From assembly GCA_943370595.1 (NCBI GenBank), contig CALRRO020000016.1, positions 62,001-126,000 on the forward strand: DNA of 64,000 nucleotides, in the 5' to 3' direction. Position 1 is the first letter of the stretch, and each line of letters opens with the position of its first letter. Below, piece by piece: positions 61,440 through 64,000 of the stretch. A program made the position numbers and the translations under genes. Below the pieces are notes generated by a model. That model searched no databases and was not told where the DNA came from. It was given only the letters and a program-made list of their open reading frames with translations. The DNA is from Piscinibacter sp943370595. Lineage in GTDB: Bacteria > Pseudomonadota > Gammaproteobacteria > Burkholderiales > Burkholderiaceae_C.

Positions 61440-63296
61440 ATGGGCGCGTACGAAACGCAAGGCTTCAAGCTCGACGACAGCGGACGACGTGTCGTCGTCG
61501 ACCCGGTGACCCGCATCGAGGGTCACATGCGCTGCGAGGTCAACCTCGACAAGAACAACGTCATCCGCAACGCCGTGTCGACCGGCACGATGTGGCGCGG
61601 CCTCGAAGTGATCCTCAAGGGCCGCGACCCGCGCGACGCCTGGGCCTTCGTCGAGCGCATCTGCGGCGTCTGCACCGGCTGCCACGCGCTGACCTCGGTG
61701 CGCGCGGTGGAGGACGCGCTCGGGATCAAGATCCCGAAGAACGCGCACCTGATCCGCGAGATGATGGCCAAGACGCTGCAGGTGCACGACCACGCGGTGC
61801 ACTTCTACCACCTGCATGCGCTGGACTGGGTCGACGTGGTGTCGGCGCTGAAGGCCGACCCGAAGAAGACCTCGGACCTGCAGCACATGGTGTCGCCCTC
61901 GCACCCGCTGTCCTCGCCGGGCTACTTCCGCGACATCCAGAACCGCCTGAAGAAGTTCGTCGAGAGCGGCCAGCTCGGCCCCTTCATGAACGGCTACTGG
62001 GGCAACAAGGCCTACGTGCTGCCGCCCGAGGCGAACCTGATGGCGGTGACGCACTACCTGGAGGCGCTGGACCTGCAGAAGGAGTGGGTCAAGATCCACA
62101 CCATCTTCGGCGGCAAGAACCCGCACCCGAACTACCTGGTCGGCGGCGTGCCCTGCGCGATCAACATCGACAAGGATGGGTCGGCCGGCGCGCCGATCAA
62201 CATGGAGCGACTGAACTTCGTCAAGGCGCGCATCGACGAGATCATCGAGTTCAACAAGAACGTCTACATCCCCGACGTGCTGGCCATCGGCACGATCTAC
62301 AAGCAGGCGGGCTGGCTGCACGGCGGCGGCCTCTCGGCCACCAACGTCAGCGACTACGGCGAGTACCCGAAGGTCAACTACGACAAGAGCACCGACCAGC
62401 TGCCCGGTGGTGTGATCCTCAACGGCAACTGGGACGAGATCTTCCCGATCGACCCGCGCGACCCCGAGCAGGTGCAGGAGTTCGTGACCCACAGCTGGTA
62501 CAAGTACGCCGACGAGACGAAGGGCTTGCACCCCTGGGACGGCGTCACCGAGCCGAACTACGCGCTGGGCGCCAATACCAAGGGCACGCGCACGAACATC
62601 GAGCAGATCGACGAGGCGGCCAAGTACTCGTGGATCAAGGCACCGCGCTGGCGCGGCAATGCCGTCGAGGTCGGCCCGCTGTCGCGCTACATCCTCGCCT
62701 ACGCCCACGCGAAGAAGGGCAACAAGTACGCCCAGCGTCCGAAGGAGCAGATCGAGTACTCGGCCATGATGATCAACAGCGCCATTCCGAAGGCGCTGGG
62801 CCTGCCGGAGACGCAGTACACCGCCAAGCAGCTGCTGCCCACCACCATCGGCCGCACCCTCGCACGTGCGCTCGAGGGCCAGTACTGCGGCGAGATGATG
62901 CTCGACGACTGGAACGAGCTGGTCGCCAACATCAAGGCCGGCGACACCGCCACCGCCAATGTCGAGAAGTGGGACCCGGCCACCTGGCCGAAGGAGGCCA
63001 AGGGCGTGGGCACGGTGGCCGCGCCGCGCGGCATGCTGGGCCACTGGGTGAAGATCAAGGACGGCCGCATCGAGAACTACCAGTGCGTGGTGCCGACCAC
63101 CTGGAACGGTTCGCCGCGCGACCACAAGGGCCAGATCGGCGCCTTCGAGGCCAGCCTGATGAACACGCCGATGGTCAACCCGGAGCAGCCGGTCGAGATC
63201 CTGCGCACGCTGCATTCCTTCGACCCCTGCCTGGCCTGCTCCACCCACGTGATGAGCGAAGACGGCGCCGAGCTCACCCGCGTCAAGGTGCGCTGA
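61440..63296 (+). CDS. hoxG: [NiFe] hydrogenase large subunit (HoxG)
   Basis: Catalytic subunit of 618 residues that holds the Ni-Fe(CN)2CO centre and splits H2. The four metal-ligand cysteines are C75 and C78 in RICGVCTGCHA and C597 and C600 in DPCLACSTH. The chain continues 15 residues past H603, the site where a HoxM/HupD-type endopeptidase cuts after nickel insertion. Length and cysteine numbering match the Ralstonia eutropha HoxG that I recall. It has no signal of its own and is exported bound to HoxK. It follows hoxK by 21 bases. Confidence 0.97.
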   Translation: MGAYETQGFKLDDSGRRVVVDPVTRIEGHMRCEVNLDKNNVIRNAVSTGTMWRGLEVILKGRDPRDAWAFVERICGVCTGCHALTSVRAVEDALGIKIPKNAHLIREMMAKTLQVHDHAVHFYHLHALDWVDVVSALKADPKKTSDLQHMVSPSHPLSSPGYFRDIQNRLKKFVESGQLGPFMNGYWGNKAYVLPPEANLMAVTHYLEALDLQKEWVKIHTIFGGKNPHPNYLVGGVPCAINIDKDGSAGAPINMERLNFVKARIDEIIEFNKNVYIPDVLAIGTIYKQAGWLHGGGLSATNVSDYGEYPKVNYDKSTDQLPGGVILNGNWDEIFPIDPRDPEQVQEFVTHSWYKYADETKGLHPWDGVTEPNYALGANTKGTRTNIEQIDEAAKYSWIKAPRWRGNAVEVGPLSRYILAYAHAKKGNKYAQRPKEQIEYSAMMINSAIPKALGLPETQYTAKQLLPTTIGRTLARALEGQYCGEMMLDDWNELVANIKAGDTATANVEKWDPATWPKEAKGVGTVAAPRGMLGHWVKIKDGRIENYQCVVPTTWNGSPRDHKGQIGAFEASLMNTPMVNPEQPVEILRTLHSFDPCLACSTHVMSEDGAELTRVKVR

Positions 63297-63316
63297 ACAA
63301 GAACGACGGAGACACC

Positions 63317-63565
63317 ATGATGAAACTGCAATCGACTCTCCGCGCGGCTGCAGGCCTCGCTGCGCTGGCCGCCGGCACGGCGGCGATGGCCCACCCCGGC
63401 CACGGCCTCAGCGCACCCGACAGCCTGCTGCACGTGCTCGAGGCCGAGCACGTGGTCGGCCTGCTGGCGGTGCTGGCGGTCGGCTACGGCGCGGTGCTGG
63501 TGCGCGCCATCCGCCGCCGCAGGGCGGACCGCGACAGCCGCAATCGCAACCGCTTCGTCGACTGA
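63317..63565 (+). CDS. Small exported membrane protein inserted between hoxG and hoxZ
   Basis: Not recognised as a named hydrogenase gene. An 82-residue protein with a clear signal peptide (about 1-25, ending TAAMA), a mature start HPGHGL and a further hydrophobic helix (about 48-64) followed by a strongly basic tail (RAIRRRRADRDSRNRNR). The predicted form is a single-span protein with a short His-containing periplasmic N-terminus and a basic cytoplasmic tail. The HPGHG start resembles the N-terminus of HupE/UreJ nickel-permease-like proteins, but the rest of that family is absent. It begins 20 bases after hoxG and 16 bases before hoxZ, so it is in the operon. Two adjacent ATG codons could start it. 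Confidence 0.75.
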   Translation: MMKLQSTLRAAAGLAALAAGTAAMAHPGHGLSAPDSLLHVLEAEHVVGLLAVLAVGYGAVLVRAIRRRRADRDSRNRNRFVD

Positions 63566-63581
63566 CGGCAGGAGGCGCACC

Positions 63582-64000
63582 ATGTCGCTCACCCCGTCGC
63601 AATCCTTCAACGACGCCACCGGCACCGACGAGTCCGCCGTCGCCCGCGCGGCGGCGATCAAGTCGGTCTACGTCTACGAGGCGCCGGTGCGCGTCTGGCA
63701 CTGGATCAACGCGCTGTCGCTGGTGGTGCTGGCGGTCACCGGCTACTTCATCGCCGCGCCGCTGCCCACCCAGCCCGGCGAGGCCAGCGCGAACTACCTG
63801 ATGGGCTACATCCGCTTCGCGCACTTCGCCGCGGGCTACCTGTTCCTCGTCGGGCTGGCCGGCCGGCTGTACTGGGCCTTCGTGGGCAATCACCATGCAC
63901 GCGAGCTGTTCACGCTGCCGGTGTTCAACCGCGTCTACTGGCGCGAGGTGATCACCATGCTGAAGTGGTACGCCTTCATCATCCCGCGGCCCAGCCGCTA
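63582..64000 (+). CDS. hoxZ: Hydrogenase b-type cytochrome subunit HoxZ (partial, cut by the right edge)
   Basis: First 139 residues of the cytochrome b that anchors the hydrogenase and passes electrons to quinone. A GGAGG ribosome site lies seven bases before the ATG. YEAPVRVWHWINALSLVVLAVTGYFI is the first membrane segment, with a haem-ligand His in VWHWIN; YIRFAHFAAGYLFLVGLAGRLYW is the second, with another His, and the sequence ends in ITMLKWYAFIIPRPSR. The remaining segments lie beyond the window. The cytoplasmic N-terminus is longer than usual (about 30 residues). Confidence 0.93.
   Translation, partial: MSLTPSQSFNDATGTDESAVARAAAIKSVYVYEAPVRVWHWINALSLVVLAVTGYFIAAPLPTQPGEASANYLMGYIRFAHFAAGYLFLVGLAGRLYWAFVGNHHARELFTLPVFNRVYWREVITMLKWYAFIIPRPSR

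Noticed and set aside
60276..63248. Very long open frame opposite the hydrogenase genes
   Set aside because: It is a shadow of hoxK and hoxG, whose metal-binding motifs are intact on the other strand.

Overview
The window is about 64 kb of high-GC DNA (roughly 70%), densely coding, with many ATGA/TGATG stop-start overlaps. Gene content and order point to a betaproteobacterium of the order Burkholderiales, probably of the Rubrivivax-Leptothrix-Methylibium kind. The reasons are a cyaY gene divergent from a small lipoprotein gene and lysA, a Gram-negative porin ending in Phe, a complete type II secretion cluster, and a hydrogenase nearly residue-for-residue like the membrane-bound enzyme of Ralstonia eutropha. 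Genus is inference. No rRNA, tRNA, CRISPR array, insertion sequence or prophage was recognised.

Layout. 1-2.2 kb: end of penicillin-binding protein 1A, cyaY, a small lipoprotein, lysA. 2.3-9.0 kb: a leftward oligo/dipeptide ABC transporter operon (dppB, an M20 amidohydrolase, dppA, dppC, dppD, dppF), preceded by a DUF3047 lipoprotein and a porin. 11.3-15.4 kb: coq7, an OsmC protein, a probable small RNA gene, ilvA, and a divergent cobT homologue. 15.5-26.7 kb: type II secretion, with gspC leftward and gspG-H-I-J-K-L-M-N-D-E-F rightward. A hybrid histidine kinase is translationally coupled to gspF, and a Lon-like AAA+ ATPase without a protease domain follows. 29.9-41.3 kb: a signalling block. 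It holds a TonB receptor/YfiR-like/hybrid kinase operon, a diguanylate cyclase divergent from a small globin, and an OmpR-type regulator coupled to a large PAS kinase.

41.4-53.3 kb: a 5'-nucleotidase, a small winged-helix-like protein and a Crp/Fnr regulator. The Crp/Fnr gene is divergent from an acyl-CoA synthetase/livGHMKF/PaaK-like ligase operon, and the shared intergenic space carries a perfect palindrome placed like a class II activator site. A LuxR-type regulator follows. 53.4-58.4 kb: an amidohydrolase, a DegP-like protease, a TerB-like protein and a methyltransferase. 58.4-59.0 kb: a non-coding patch of interleaved inverted repeats. 59.0-60.1 kb: an acyltransferase-3 membrane protein. 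60.35 kb to the right edge: the start of an oxygen-tolerant [NiFe] hydrogenase operon (hoxK, hoxG, an unrecognised small exported protein, hoxZ cut by the window edge).

How it fits together: the cell takes up peptides and carboxylate or amino-acid-like substrates, activates acids to CoA thioesters, exports folded proteins through a type II system, and can oxidise H2 into the quinone pool. Best leads for new biology: (1) a promoter-hairpins-terminator unit between osmC and ilvA that looks like a CU-loop small RNA; (2) the palindrome between the Crp/Fnr gene and the liv operon; (3) the unrecognised gene between hoxG and hoxZ; (4) the CobT homologue with altered catalytic positions; (5) the hybrid kinase fused by overlap to the secretion operon.
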